A stretch of 64,000 nucleotides of DNA from Sphaerochaeta sp. (GCA_016342655.1 JAEINL010000003.1:1-64000); one strand, 5' to 3'. Shown: positions 50,441 through 59,156, counted from the stretch's first letter. Translations and numbers: made by a program. Notes: generated from the sequence alone by a model not told the origin.

Positions 50441-50510
50441 GGAAAGGGAATCTGTTCCTACTCAAGGAATTTTATATCTTCTTGTTTTTTAACCCTTATG
50501 GTTGAGAAAT

Positions 50511-50533
50511 CCCAGTCCTCTTTAGGGACTGGG
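50511..50533. other. IS200/IS605 end hairpin (remnant)
   Basis: CCCAGTCC (50511-50518) pairs with GGACTGGG (50526-50533). It lies just past the stop of a tnpA remnant, exactly where the intact element at 14887-16530 has its similar left-end hairpin. It could still work as a terminator for the YkvA-like gene. Confidence 0.65.
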
Positions 50534-50538
50534 ATGAA

Positions 50539-50628
50539 TCAACCTTGATTTTCTCTATATTTTCGTATCACTTCTGTAGAAGCATCTCCAACAGAACACG
50601 CAAAATACCTATCAGAGCTGAAAGTCCG
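50539..50628 (-). pseudogene. IS200/IS605 tnpA, 3' remnant
   Basis: Minus-strand translation gives RTFSSDRYFACSVGDASTEV, then IRKYRENQG and a stop at 50539. This matches the C-terminus of TnpA and of the remnant ending at 16493. Only 29 residues remain; the rest has been replaced by the structured repeat at 50632. Confidence 0.75.
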
Positions 50629-50631
50629 TTC

Positions 50632-50783
50632 ATTCCCCAACGAAGCGAGAGTAGCACAAGCATGGTTCCATTACCGAGCGAGTGCCGGGAAAGCAAGGTG
50701 AGATACGTGAGCCTCTTGGCTCGGAAAAGGAGGCAACGCCTCCTCTTTCCAGGGCTTGCCCTGGGGTATTGATACCTTTCATT
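50632..50783. repeat. Structured intergenic repeat, copy 2
   Basis: A 152-base near-copy of 37777-37933 in the same orientation. Hairpins are kept although bases differ: GAGCC-tctt-GGCTC replaces GCCCC-tt-GGGGC, and GGAGGC-aac-GCCTCC replaces a weaker G/C stem; CCAGGG-cttg-CCCTGG is retained. The changes preserve pairing, which suggests structure matters. Confidence 0.8.
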
Positions 50784-50809
50784 TTGACCCTTTTATAGCG
50801 AAAAGTAAG

Positions 50810-51337
50810 TTATACTATATGGTCTGGGGTTTTATCATGTAACGTCTCAAAGACACCTTTTCCCTTGTTCTTCTTGCAGTTGTCCCACGTAAATATCTTC
50901 CCACTCATGGTGATATAGACACCAGGAGGCAGTAGTTGTACTGCTGTTATGGCACAGCCCAGATTGAAGACTGCATCGCTTGATTCCAAGGAGAAAGGGA
51001 TCATGGCACCGGTGAATACCACTGTATGGCTATTACTCTTGCCAAGAGCTTCAGCCACTACTTTAGCTGTGTTGCACATGGTATCAGTCCCATGGATGAT
51101 GACAATCTTTTCTTCAGCGCTGTGCATGCAGGCGTGTGCCACCTCCATGCGCTGCTCTTCAGTCATGTAGAGGCTGTCAACGGCAAGGGGGCCCTCGAGT
51201 TGGACAGTAAGGGTACAACGTGATTGTTGTAAAAGCCTGGGCAGCTGGGACTCCCTGAAGGTCAGCTCGCCGCTTATCACGTCATACTGCTTGTCAAAGG
51301 TCCCGCCTGTTGTGATTATTCGCAGGTCTTGTGCCAT
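50810..51337 (-). CDS. Single-domain asparaginase-like protein
   Basis: A 175-residue protein covering only the N-terminal domain of L-asparaginases (usual length about 330). It has ITTGGTFDK with the nucleophilic threonine, IHGTDTM with the second threonine and aspartate, and TGAMIPF. The C-terminal domain is absent and no sign of a frameshift is seen, so it may be one of the short asparaginase-domain proteins. Activity on asparagine is uncertain. Monocistronic. Confidence 0.75.
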   Translation of the reverse strand: MAQDLRIITTGGTFDKQYDVISGELTFRESQLPRLLQQSRCTLTVQLEGPLAVDSLYMTEEQRMEVAHACMHSAEEKIVIIHGTDTMCNTAKVVAEALGKSNSHTVVFTGAMIPFSLESSDAVFNLGCAITAVQLLPPGVYITMSGKIFTWDNCKKNKGKGVFETLHDKTPDHIV

Positions 51338-51553
51338 GTCGTGCTTCCTTAGTTATTGTATATGAAGGAACTATCAAGTCTCTTCAGCAAAAGGTGCTCA
51401 TGTTGTTCAACTGAGTATACATGTATGTATGTGGCTCTAAGTATAGCATGAATTGTTTCAGTAAAGATGGAAAATTGAAGAAGGTGAAGTGAATTTCAGT
51501 GTAGCCCCTTGGCAAAAGAACACCGGTTGCCGGTAACAGAAGAGTTAGCTCGC

Positions 51554-52504
51554 TTATTGAGGGCTCAGCCTTTGCAACCTTTCAGAAACCAGAAGTCTCA
51601 TACTTGCTTTCATATCATCTGATAAAAAGCTTGCAGTAATGATCTCATTGAAGGTCGGTTCCAGTTGCTGTAGTTTCTTGCAAAGGTTTTGTACTACTTT
51701 TTCTGCTATCCCCATATGCTCAGCAAGTTGGAGGAAGGTTGTATACGTCAGCTTCGCCTTTTTCCCACACAGTGTGAGGGCCATCTCCTCGGTGTCCTCC
51801 TTCAAGATGAGGTTGACTGGCAAAAGGTCATACGCGGGGGCCAGCATATGGCCTCCTGAGGCTTCTGCAATGAGAGAAAAATTCTTCAGATGCATATCAG
51901 AATTCCCTGTGACAAAAGAGAAGAGCAGTAGGTAGAAGAAGTTTGTCACATCAAGAAGAGGACGACTTGACCATTTCTGAAGAAGTTTTGCACACATCTC
52001 GTAGGAGCCCTTGTACTTGTCTTCGGTCATTTTTTCCGAAAGTTGACAAAAATCTTCCATGGCGATTCGCATGGTTCCCCTTCGGTCGATTCGTTTGGTG
52101 ATATATGCCAACATGCCATTTTCCAGGTAGAGCATAGCATGGGGGACTGTAGTGATTTCAGCAGCATCTGCCATGCGCATGACCAAGTCCTCAGCCTCAG
52201 GAAGCTGTGAAAACTCTTGTGACTGAGGTTTAAGAATGAAGGCGGTGGGTACGTCGATGATAGTTAGTCGTGGTTGTTGTCCTTTTTCTGTGACTAGAGT
52301 CAATGATAGCTTCTTCTGTACCCCCGGTAGTGTGATACCGTCTCCTATTGCTTGTGAAGCTATCGACTCTAGGTTCTGCTCTGATAAAGAGACTAAGGGT
52401 GGGACGTCTGTCCCAAAAAACTTTTTGCTGCATGCCTGATGCCACTGCCCCTTCTGGGGTGTTCCTTCAATAGGTTTTCCACAAAACAGACACCTCTTCA
52501 TCAT
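51554..52504 (-). CDS. hipT: HipT-type toxin kinase of a HipBST system
   Basis: A 316-residue HipA-family kinase lacking the N-terminal subdomain, which is encoded separately as HipS. It begins with a CxxC...C zinc-ribbon-like segment (KRCLFCGKPI, HQACSKKFF). The phosphate-binding loop is LPGVQKKLSL; catalytic motifs are GNSDMHLKNFSL and PAYDLLP. HipA-type kinases phosphorylate tRNA synthetases (GltX, or TrpS for the E. coli HipT) and stop translation. Coupled to hipS by ATGA; a start at 52501 is equally plausible. The residues before GVQ are T-L-P, without the serines I recall as autophosphorylation sites in other HipT proteins. Confidence 0.85.
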   Translation of the reverse strand: MMKRCLFCGKPIEGTPQKGQWHQACSKKFFGTDVPPLVSLSEQNLESIASQAIGDGITLPGVQKKLSLTLVTEKGQQPRLTIIDVPTAFILKPQSQEFSQLPEAEDLVMRMADAAEITTVPHAMLYLENGMLAYITKRIDRRGTMRIAMEDFCQLSEKMTEDKYKGSYEMCAKLLQKWSSRPLLDVTNFFYLLLFSFVTGNSDMHLKNFSLIAEASGGHMLAPAYDLLPVNLILKEDTEEMALTLCGKKAKLTYTTFLQLAEHMGIAEKVVQNLCKKLQQLEPTFNEIITASFLSDDMKASMRLLVSERLQRLSPQ

Positions 52505-52827
52505 AAGGCCTCCACTGAAACAGCCCCTATACAATCCCGGCAGGAAACCAGCAGTAGGCCCATGCGGTCACGAGCGTCAAGTTTCCAGTTTTTCATGGTG
52601 AGCGAGAGGAGCCATCCTTCGGGTATAAGGCCATCAAAGAAGGGGAAGAAGGTAGTGCGATGGTAGGGAGCTTCTTGCAAGGGCATCGTCAGGCTTATGG
52701 GCTGTGCATTGGCTTTGGTAAGATATTCACGATCATAGGTAAAGGTATAGCCATGATCAGTCTCCTCTAGGATTCCTGCCCTTTCCCCATCATATAGGAT
52801 CTTGGCTTTACGCACTCCTACTTGCAT
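52501..52827 (-). CDS. hipS: HipS-type antitoxin (HipA N-terminal subdomain)
   Basis: A 108-residue protein corresponding to the N-terminal subdomain of HipA: ILYDGERAGILEE, FTYDREYL, ISLTMPL and FFDGLIPEGWLLSL. In HipBST systems this separate protein is the antitoxin that neutralises HipT. It overlaps hipB by 10 bases and hipT by 4, so the three are translationally coupled in the order B-S-T. Confidence 0.85.
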   Translation of the reverse strand: MQVGVRKAKILYDGERAGILEETDHGYTFTYDREYLTKANAQPISLTMPLQEAPYHRTTFFPFFDGLIPEGWLLSLTMKNWKLDARDRMGLLLVSCRDCIGAVSVEAL

Positions 52828-53054
52828 TCGTCTTCTCCTTCCCTTGGCTTCCTGCCGGGAACAGCCATGCTGCCAAACATAGCCAGAGCTTGGTTAACTT
52901 TATCAAGGCGCACTGTAGACTTTCCTTGTTCCAGGTCTCGTATGAAGCGTAACCCCAAGCCGGAGCGGAGAGCAAACTCTGATTGAGTCAGCCCAGCCTT
53001 TTTACGCTCTCTCTGTATATAGCTACCAATAGGATTCTGTTTTTGCTTGTTCAT
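52818..53054 (-). CDS. hipB: HipB-type XRE repressor
   Basis: A 78-residue XRE-family DNA-binding protein with helix-turn-helix GLTQSEFALRSGLGLRFIRDLE. It is the first gene of hipBST and presumably binds the four operators at 53066-53203 to repress the operon. Its length is typical of HipB. Confidence 0.87.
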   Translation of the reverse strand: MNKQKQNPIGSYIQRERKKAGLTQSEFALRSGLGLRFIRDLEQGKSTVRLDKVNQALAMFGSMAVPGRKPREGEDECK

Positions 53055-53065
53055 ACCAATAGTAT

Positions 53066-53203
53066 ATACCCGTTTGGGTATTATAACAATTAATTCATAT
53101 GCAATTATATCTCCTCGGGTATACTTTACGGTATTTGTTAAATAATATACCCGTTTGGGTATGATTACACTGATTGTATATATATTTATATCCTTTCGGG
53201 TAT
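53066..53203. promoter_or_regulatory. Array of four HipB-type operators, 40-41 base period
   Basis: Sites: ATACCC-gttt-GGGTAT (53066-53081, perfect), ATATCT-cctc-GGGTAT (53107-53122), ATACCC-gttt-GGGTAT (53147-53162, perfect), ATATCC-tttc-GGGTAT (53188-53203). Start-to-start spacing is 41, 40 and 41 bases, and strong and weak sites alternate. The whole looks like an 81-base duplication of a two-site unit. It fills the gap between hipB (minus) and trpB (plus). Confidence 0.85.
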
Positions 53204-53267
53204 ACTCGTATGCATCCTTGGTGCCAATGGTGTGGCAAATTCCAGGGAAATGTTGTATTGGTATTGA

Positions 53268-53281
53268 TTCTATCTATAGAA
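53268..53281. promoter_or_regulatory. Palindrome before trpB
   Basis: TTCTAT-ct-ATAGAA, 31 bases before the trpB ATG. A longer match, TTTCTAT-tg-ATAGAAA, is before trpE at 55287-55302. It may be the operator for tryptophan control. Confidence 0.6.
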
Positions 53282-53312
53282 ACATATATGCTCGTTTCTA
53301 CCGGAGGCACAC

Positions 53313-54497
53313 ATGAAAGTCGGACGATTCGGACAATTTGGCGGACAGTACATTCCCGAAACCCTCATGCATGCAGTGATCGAACTTGAAGAGGCCTACA
53401 ACCACTGTAAGGAAGATCCTTCTTTCAAGGCAGAACTGCAAGAGCTCTATACTGAGTATGCAGGCCGCCCTTCCTTGCTCACCTTTGCAGAAAAGATGAC
53501 TGAAGATTTGGGAGGAGCCAAGATCTACCTCAAACGCGAAGACCTCAACCATACCGGCTCGCATAAGATCAACAACGTGCTGGGACAATGCCTGCTGGCA
53601 AAGAGAATGGGGAAGAAGCGAGTCATAGCCGAAACCGGGGCAGGACAGCATGGGGTTGCCACAGCTACAGTTGCAGCCCTTATGGGACTTGATTGCGAGG
53701 TTTTCATGGGAAAGGTCGACTGTGACCGACAAGCCCTCAACGTGTACCGTATGCGCCTGTTGGGCGCCACGGTACATCCTGTGACCAGTGGGACCATGAC
53801 GCTCAAGGATGCAGTGAATGAGACCATGCGAGAATGGACTGCTCGTATTGAGGATACCCACTATGTCCTTGGTTCGGTCATGGGGCCCCATCCCTTTCCT
53901 ACCATGGTCCGGGACTTCCAGAAGATCATAGGTGAGGAAGTCAGGGTCCAGATGCTCAAGAAGGAAGGCCGTCTTCCCGACTACCTCTTGGCCTGTGTCG
54001 GTGGCGGTTCGAATGCCATGGGGCTGTTCTATGACTTCATTGAGGATGCGGGTGTGCAGCTCATCGGATGTGAAGCTGCAGGCAAAGGCCTCGATACTGC
54101 ACAGCATGCAGCAACCTTAGCCAAGGGGACAGAGGGTATTTTTCACGGGATGAAAAGCTATTTCTGCCAGGATCTGTTCGGGCAGATAGCAGAGGTCTAT
54201 TCCATCAGTGCAGGACTGGACTACCCGGGGATAGGACCAGAACATGCAAACCTGTATGCAAGCAAACGGGCAACCTATGTAGCGATCACCGATGATGAAG
54301 CGGTAGACGCCTTTGCGTATCTTTCGAAACAAGAAGGTATCATACCTGCCATTGAAAGTGCCCATGCCATCGCCTATGCACAGAAACTTGCCCCGACCCT
54401 TGCAAAGGACAAGATCATCGTCATCAACCTCTCAGGGAGAGGGGACAAAGATGTGGCGGCCATCGCCCGCTACAAGGGAGAGAACCTGTATGAATGA
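53313..54497 (+). CDS. trpB: Tryptophan synthase beta subunit
   Basis: TrpB joins indole and serine to make tryptophan with PLP. It has 394 residues, the normal length; the PLP lysine is in HTGSHKINN (about residue 85), the phosphate loop is GGGSNAMG, and GPEHANL is present. The start at 53313 follows CCGGAGG. It leads the trp operon and overlaps trpA by 8 bases. Confidence 0.97.
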   Translation: MKVGRFGQFGGQYIPETLMHAVIELEEAYNHCKEDPSFKAELQELYTEYAGRPSLLTFAEKMTEDLGGAKIYLKREDLNHTGSHKINNVLGQCLLAKRMGKKRVIAETGAGQHGVATATVAALMGLDCEVFMGKVDCDRQALNVYRMRLLGATVHPVTSGTMTLKDAVNETMREWTARIEDTHYVLGSVMGPHPFPTMVRDFQKIIGEEVRVQMLKKEGRLPDYLLACVGGGSNAMGLFYDFIEDAGVQLIGCEAAGKGLDTAQHAATLAKGTEGIFHGMKSYFCQDLFGQIAEVYSISAGLDYPGIGPEHANLYASKRATYVAITDDEAVDAFAYLSKQEGIIPAIESAHAIAYAQKLAPTLAKDKIIVINLSGRGDKDVAAIARYKGENLYE

Positions 54498-55269
54498 AAG
54501 AATAGAGAGTGCCTTCAACCAAGGGAAAGCCTTCATTCCCTTCATAACCTGTGGCGACCCTGACCTTGCTACCACAAAGGCCCTGATCCTCGCAATGGCT
54601 ACCCATGGCGCTGATCTGATTGAACTCGGCATACCTTTCTCCGACCCCATTGCTGAAGGGCCGGTCATTCAGGAAGCCGATGTGCGCTCCCTCGCTTCGG
54701 GTACCACCACCGACAAGCTGTTTGACATGGTGAAGGAAGTGCGAGCAGAATCCTCCATTCCCTTGGTCTTCATGACCTATATCAATCCAATTTTTACGTA
54801 TGGGAAAGAGCGATTCCTTTCCTCCTGCAAAGAGGTTGGCATTGACGGCATAATCGTTCCCGATATGCCTTTTGAAGAACAGGATGAGCTGGAAGGGACT
54901 TGCAGGGCTTACGGCATTTCCTTGATCAGCATGATAGCCCCTACCAGCAAACAGAGGATTGAGAAAGTGGCTTCACAAAGCGAAGGGTTTCTCTACTGCG
55001 TTTCCTCTCTTGGTGTGACCGGTACCAGAGATACGATCGATGATACAGCCAAGGAAATGGTCCAAGCCGCAAGACACGTCTGTAGCACTCCTTGCGCTAT
55101 CGGCTTTGGCATCTCCAATGAGAAACAGGCGGAGCATTTTGCAGCCTTTGCTGATGGAATCATCGTAGGATCAGCTATAGTGCGTCTCATCGCAAAACAT
55201 GGACAGCAGTGTGTGGAGCCGGTAGCCCTTTTTGTGGAAAGTATGAAGGCAGCGGCTAATAGGGCGTAG
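54490..55269 (+). CDS. trpA: Tryptophan synthase alpha subunit
   Basis: TrpA splits indole-3-glycerol phosphate to indole and glyceraldehyde 3-phosphate. The 259-residue TIM barrel has both catalytic acids, Glu in ELGIPFSDP and Asp in the SDPIAEGP segment, and the phosphate loop GFGIS. The ATG at 54490 overlaps trpB, giving translational coupling. Confidence 0.96.
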   Translation: MNERIESAFNQGKAFIPFITCGDPDLATTKALILAMATHGADLIELGIPFSDPIAEGPVIQEADVRSLASGTTTDKLFDMVKEVRAESSIPLVFMTYINPIFTYGKERFLSSCKEVGIDGIIVPDMPFEEQDELEGTCRAYGISLISMIAPTSKQRIEKVASQSEGFLYCVSSLGVTGTRDTIDDTAKEMVQAARHVCSTPCAIGFGISNEKQAEHFAAFADGIIVGSAIVRLIAKHGQQCVEPVALFVESMKAAANRA

Positions 55270-55286
55270 TTTTTTTAACGGATGTG

Positions 55287-55302
55287 TTTCTATTGATAGA
55301 AA
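55287..55302. promoter_or_regulatory. Palindrome before trpE
   Basis: TTTCTAT-tg-ATAGAAA, perfect 7-base arms, in the 48-base trpA-trpE gap and ending 15 bases before the GTG start of trpE. It matches the palindrome before trpB, and may be an operator or, as RNA, an occluder of the ribosome site. Confidence 0.65.
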
Positions 55303-55317
55303 TATAAAGGAGAGCCT

Positions 55318-56796
55318 GTGCAGTATAACCTAACCCTTCAAGAGGTCAGAGATCTGGCGAAACATGTTGAGGGAGACCTCATACCCCTCACCACCGAGCT
55401 TCTCAGTGACTTGCATACACCCATAACGGTCATCGAAAAACTTAAGCAGGCAAGCACCCACTGCTTCTTGCTTGAAAGTGTTGATAATCGTCAGAAATGG
55501 GGACGCTATTCCTTTTTGGGATATAATCCAAGTCTGGCCCTCACCTGCCTCGACCATCAGGTAACCCTTACAGACAGCCAGGGCCACGTTGAAGAACTCC
55601 TGAAAACTCCCCAAGAAGTCATCAGAGACCTCCTCTCGAAGAACCGGGGAGTTGTCTTGCCTTCCCTCCCTCCGTTTACCGGAGGGTTGGTCGGGTACTT
55701 TTCCTACGACTTCATCAAATACAGTGAGCCTACCTTACAGCTTGATGCCCAGGACAGCGAGCAGTTCAAGGATGTGGACCTCATGCTCTTCGACCAAGTC
55801 ATCTGTTTTGACAATTTTAGGCAAAAAATCATCCTCATAGCCAATATCCGCTTGGAGAATATCGAAGCAGAATACAAGAAGGCCCAAAGACAGCTCTCTG
55901 ATCTGCGAGAATGTATCCTAGACCCAAGACCCGCTGTACACGGTGGAGGGGAACTGCTGGGACCCTTGGAATTCCTGTTTGATAAAAATCAGTACTGCAG
56001 CATGGTCGAAGCAGCAAAGAGGTACATCTACGAAGGTGACATATTCCAGGTAGTGCTCTCAAACCGTCTGCAAGCACCTTTTCGGGGGAGCCTGCTGGAC
56101 ACCTACCGACTGCTAAGGACTACCAATCCCTCTCCCTACATGTTCTATTTCAGTGGATGTGACGTGGAGATCGCTGGAGCTTCCCCAGAGACGCTGGTCA
56201 AATTGCAGGATCGCATACTGCACACGTTCCCCTTGGCCGGGACCCGTCCGAGAGGAAAGGATGAAGAAGAGGACTTGGCAAACGAACAGGCCTTGCTCTC
56301 TGACGAAAAGGAACTCGCGGAACACAACATGCTGGTGGACCTAGGGAGGAATGATTTGGGGCGGATCAGTGAGTTCGGGACCGTAGAGGTCGAAGAATAC
56401 CTCTCGGTGGAGCGTTTCAGCCATGTGATGCATCTAGGGTCAACCGTTAGGGGAGTCCTGAAAGAAGGTTGTGATGCTTTGGACGCCATCAAGGCCGTAC
56501 TACCAGCAGGAACTCTCAGCGGGGCGCCCAAGATCCGAGCCTGTCAGATTATCAACGAGCTGGAAAACAACAAGCGAGGTTTGTATGGAGGGGCCATCGG
56601 ATACCTTGGCTTCAGTGGAAACATGGATACCTGCATTGCTATCCGAATCGCGTACAAAAAGAATGGCAAGGTCTTTGTGCGTAGCGGAGCCGGCATTGTT
56701 GCCGACAGCGTCAGTGAGAACGAGTGGAAAGAGTGTGCAAACAAGGCAATAGCAGTAACCAACGCCATTGAAGAAGCCTCAGGAGGTTTAGCATGA
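55318..56796 (+). CDS. trpE: Anthranilate synthase component I
   Basis: TrpE makes anthranilate from chorismate with ammonia from TrpG. It has 492 residues; the tryptophan-feedback motif LLES is at about residue 48, PSPYMFYF follows, and the chorismate-site motifs PLAGTRPRG and LSGAPKIRA are present. The start codon is GTG with AAAGGAG ahead. Feedback inhibition by tryptophan is expected from the LLES motif. Confidence 0.96.
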   Translation: MQYNLTLQEVRDLAKHVEGDLIPLTTELLSDLHTPITVIEKLKQASTHCFLLESVDNRQKWGRYSFLGYNPSLALTCLDHQVTLTDSQGHVEELLKTPQEVIRDLLSKNRGVVLPSLPPFTGGLVGYFSYDFIKYSEPTLQLDAQDSEQFKDVDLMLFDQVICFDNFRQKIILIANIRLENIEAEYKKAQRQLSDLRECILDPRPAVHGGGELLGPLEFLFDKNQYCSMVEAAKRYIYEGDIFQVVLSNRLQAPFRGSLLDTYRLLRTTNPSPYMFYFSGCDVEIAGASPETLVKLQDRILHTFPLAGTRPRGKDEEEDLANEQALLSDEKELAEHNMLVDLGRNDLGRISEFGTVEVEEYLSVERFSHVMHLGSTVRGVLKEGCDALDAIKAVLPAGTLSGAPKIRACQIINELENNKRGLYGGAIGYLGFSGNMDTCIAIRIAYKKNGKVFVRSGAGIVADSVSENEWKECANKAIAVTNAIEEASGGLA

Positions 56797-57380
56797 CCCT
56801 ATTGATAGACAACTACGACAGCTTCTCCTACAACCTCTACCAGGCCATAGGTGTAATGGACAATACGATTAGGGTGGTGAGAAACGACGAACTGTCGGTT
56901 GAAGAGATTACTGCAATGGGCTTCAGCCGCATCATCATCTCACCAGGACCTGGACGGTGTGAGGATGCAGGGATTTCCATCGAGTTGATACGAGAACTGG
57001 GCAACCGGATTCCCATCCTTGGAGTCTGTCTGGGACACCAGGCCATCTGTACTGCTTTTGGAGCGGTAGTGACCCATGCCAAACACCTGGTTCATGGGAA
57101 AAGTTCCTTGGTCGAGGTCGATACCACAAGTCCTCTTTTCACAGGGCTCTCTTCAACTCAGAAAGTAGCACGATACCACTCGCTTGCAGCCCTGGAATCG
57201 ACCATGCCCTCCTCCCTGAAGGTGACCTCCAGAACCTCTGACGGGGAAATCATGGCGGTTCAGCATACTACCTATCCGATTTTCGGGGTGCAGTTTCACC
57301 CTGAGTCGATCATGACAGAAAATGGCCCTGCAATGTTGAGAAATTTTATGCACATCACAAAACAAGGAGAGACCTCATGA
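56793..57380 (+). CDS. trpG: Anthranilate synthase component II (glutamine amidotransferase)
   Basis: A 195-residue class I amidotransferase delivering ammonia to TrpE. The catalytic cysteine is in GVCLGHQAI and the His-Glu pair in HPESI. It is a separate subunit, not fused to trpD as in enterobacteria. ATGA overlaps join it to trpE and trpD. Confidence 0.96.
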   Translation: MTLLIDNYDSFSYNLYQAIGVMDNTIRVVRNDELSVEEITAMGFSRIIISPGPGRCEDAGISIELIRELGNRIPILGVCLGHQAICTAFGAVVTHAKHLVHGKSSLVEVDTTSPLFTGLSSTQKVARYHSLAALESTMPSSLKVTSRTSDGEIMAVQHTTYPIFGVQFHPESIMTENGPAMLRNFMHITKQGETS

Positions 57381-58390
57381 TACGAGAAGCCATCAAGAAT
57401 TTGTGTAGGAAAGAAGACTTGGACTATGCAACAGCAAAGGCTGTTATGGATGAGATAATGAATGGGCAAGCCTCACCGGTCCAAATGAGCAGTTTTCTCA
57501 CGGCCTTATCCCTTAAAGGGGAGACCCTCGAGGAAATTACAGCCTGTGCAGCTGGTATGCGGGAGCATTGTGTGCGGTTGTTGCATCAGGTGCCGGTACT
57601 TGAGATCGTAGGGACCGGAGGAGACGGGTCCAACTCCTTCAACATCTCCTCGACCAGCAGCATCGTCATCAGCTCTTGTGGAGTTCCCGTAGCCAAACAC
57701 GGTAACAGAGCAGCCTCTTCTCAGTGTGGTTCTGCTGATGTGTTCGAAGCCTTGGGAGTCAACATAGGGGTGAGCAACGAGAAGAGTAAAGAACTGTTGC
57801 ATTCCATCGGCCTGTGTTTCCTCTTTGCCCAGAACTATCATATAGCGATGAAGTATGTCGCCCCGGTGAGAAAGGAATTGGGTATCCGTACGGTGTTCAA
57901 TATCCTTGGGCCTCTCGCCAATCCTGCGGGGGCCACAATGCAGCTGATGGGAGTCTATGACCAAAGCTTGGTTGAGCCCTTGGCTCAGGTAATGGCTAAT
58001 CTGGGAGTCGAGAACGGCATGGTGGTTTTTGGTCAGGATGGATTGGATGAAATTTCCCTTAGCAGTCCTACCAGTGTCTGTGAGGTGAGGGACGGGACCT
58101 TTACCCTGTATGAGATAAGCCCTGAGCAATTTGGCTTTCAACGATGCAAGAAGGAAGATCTGTTGGGTGGGGATGCCCAGACAAATGCTGAGATCACCCG
58201 CTCGGTTGTTGATGGAAGTCTCAAGGGACCTAAACGGGATGTCATATTGCTCAACAGCGGCTGTGCCCTCTACATCGCCAAGAAGGCAAAATCAATTCAA
58301 GAAGGTATTGACATGGCAGCAGAAGCAATCGACTCGGGTAAGGCAAAAGAACAGCTTTCGGCCTTTATCCGACTCTCCAACGAGGCCTAA
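57377..58390 (+). CDS. trpD: Anthranilate phosphoribosyltransferase
   Basis: TrpD couples anthranilate to PRPP. It has 337 residues; the PRPP site GTGGDGSNSFNISS, KHGNRAASSQCGSAD and NPAG motifs are all intact. It starts inside the trpG stop (ATGA). Confidence 0.96.
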   Translation: MIREAIKNLCRKEDLDYATAKAVMDEIMNGQASPVQMSSFLTALSLKGETLEEITACAAGMREHCVRLLHQVPVLEIVGTGGDGSNSFNISSTSSIVISSCGVPVAKHGNRAASSQCGSADVFEALGVNIGVSNEKSKELLHSIGLCFLFAQNYHIAMKYVAPVRKELGIRTVFNILGPLANPAGATMQLMGVYDQSLVEPLAQVMANLGVENGMVVFGQDGLDEISLSSPTSVCEVRDGTFTLYEISPEQFGFQRCKKEDLLGGDAQTNAEITRSVVDGSLKGPKRDVILLNSGCALYIAKKAKSIQEGIDMAAEAIDSGKAKEQLSAFIRLSNEA

Positions 58391-58391
58391 C

Positions 58392-59156
58392 ATGGATATT
58401 CTCCAGAGCCTTGCAGAGGGGGCAAAACAACGGTACGAGAAGCTCTCTGAGCAGTCCATCAGCGAAGAGGCCTTGCAAAAGGGGTCTTCACCCTTTTCCT
58501 TTAGGCAGGCTGTGGCCAAAGCAGGGCTGTCTCTTATCTGTGAAGTGAAGAAGGCTTCCCCCTCAAAAGGGATTATTGACAGAGCGTTCCCCTATCTCTC
58601 GATAGCCAAGGAATATGAGGCAGGGGGATCTGATGCGCTCAGTGTACTTACCGAGCCCTCAAGATTCCTGGGAAATGACAAGTATCTGCAAGAGATAGCG
58701 GCAAAGGTCTCCCTCCCTGTTTTGCGTAAGGACTTCATCGTCACAGAATACCAGATTTATGAAGCAAAAATCCTTGGTTCTTCAGCAGTCCTGCTCATTT
58801 GTGCCCTGCTTTCTGATGCGCAGCTTGAAAGGTACCTGGATCTGTGCGAAACGTTGGGAATGGACGCCTTGGTGGAAGCCCATGATGGAACGGAAGTACG
58901 GAGGGCTTTACGAGTTGGAGCGAAAATCCTTGGGGTGAACAACCGGGACCTCCGAACCTTTGAGGTTGACCTGCATACCAGTCTCAGGCTGAGGGATCTG
59001 GTTCCTCCCTCTGTCTTGTTTGTCAGTGAAAGCGGGATTACAGGGGCAGAGGATGCAAGGCTTCTTGAAACTCATGGGGTGGATGCAATCCTGGTAGGTG
59101 AACTGCTTATGCGTTCATGCAACAAGGCAAAAATCCTTAAGGAGCTGAGGGGATGA
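58392..59156 (+). CDS. trpC: Indole-3-glycerol-phosphate synthase
   Basis: TrpC closes the indole ring. A 254-residue TIM barrel with LICEVKKASPSKG (catalytic lysine), LRKDFIVTEYQI, GVNNRDLRTFEVD and SESGI. It begins one base after the trpD stop; a much longer in-frame start inside trpD is rejected. Confidence 0.96.
   Translation: MDILQSLAEGAKQRYEKLSEQSISEEALQKGSSPFSFRQAVAKAGLSLICEVKKASPSKGIIDRAFPYLSIAKEYEAGGSDALSVLTEPSRFLGNDKYLQEIAAKVSLPVLRKDFIVTEYQIYEAKILGSSAVLLICALLSDAQLERYLDLCETLGMDALVEAHDGTEVRRALRVGAKILGVNNRDLRTFEVDLHTSLRLRDLVPPSVLFVSESGITGAEDARLLETHGVDAILVGELLMRSCNKAKILKELRG

Noticed and set aside
50495-50545. Calling the 50511-50533 hairpin simply the terminator of the YkvA-like gene
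   Set aside because: Its position just after a tnpA C-terminus and likeness to the end of the intact element show it is an IS end; any terminator role is secondary.
53205-53312. A trp attenuator or T-box before trpB
   Set aside because: No leader peptide with adjacent tryptophan codons, no terminator/antiterminator pair and no T-box core; only short inverted repeats are seen.
53298-54107. A 269-residue minus-strand frame opposite trpB
   Set aside because: Antisense to a certain gene; no motif seen.
58131-58391. A long N-terminal extension of TrpC starting inside trpD
   Set aside because: TrpC homology begins at the ATG at 58392; the extension is out-of-frame trpD sequence.
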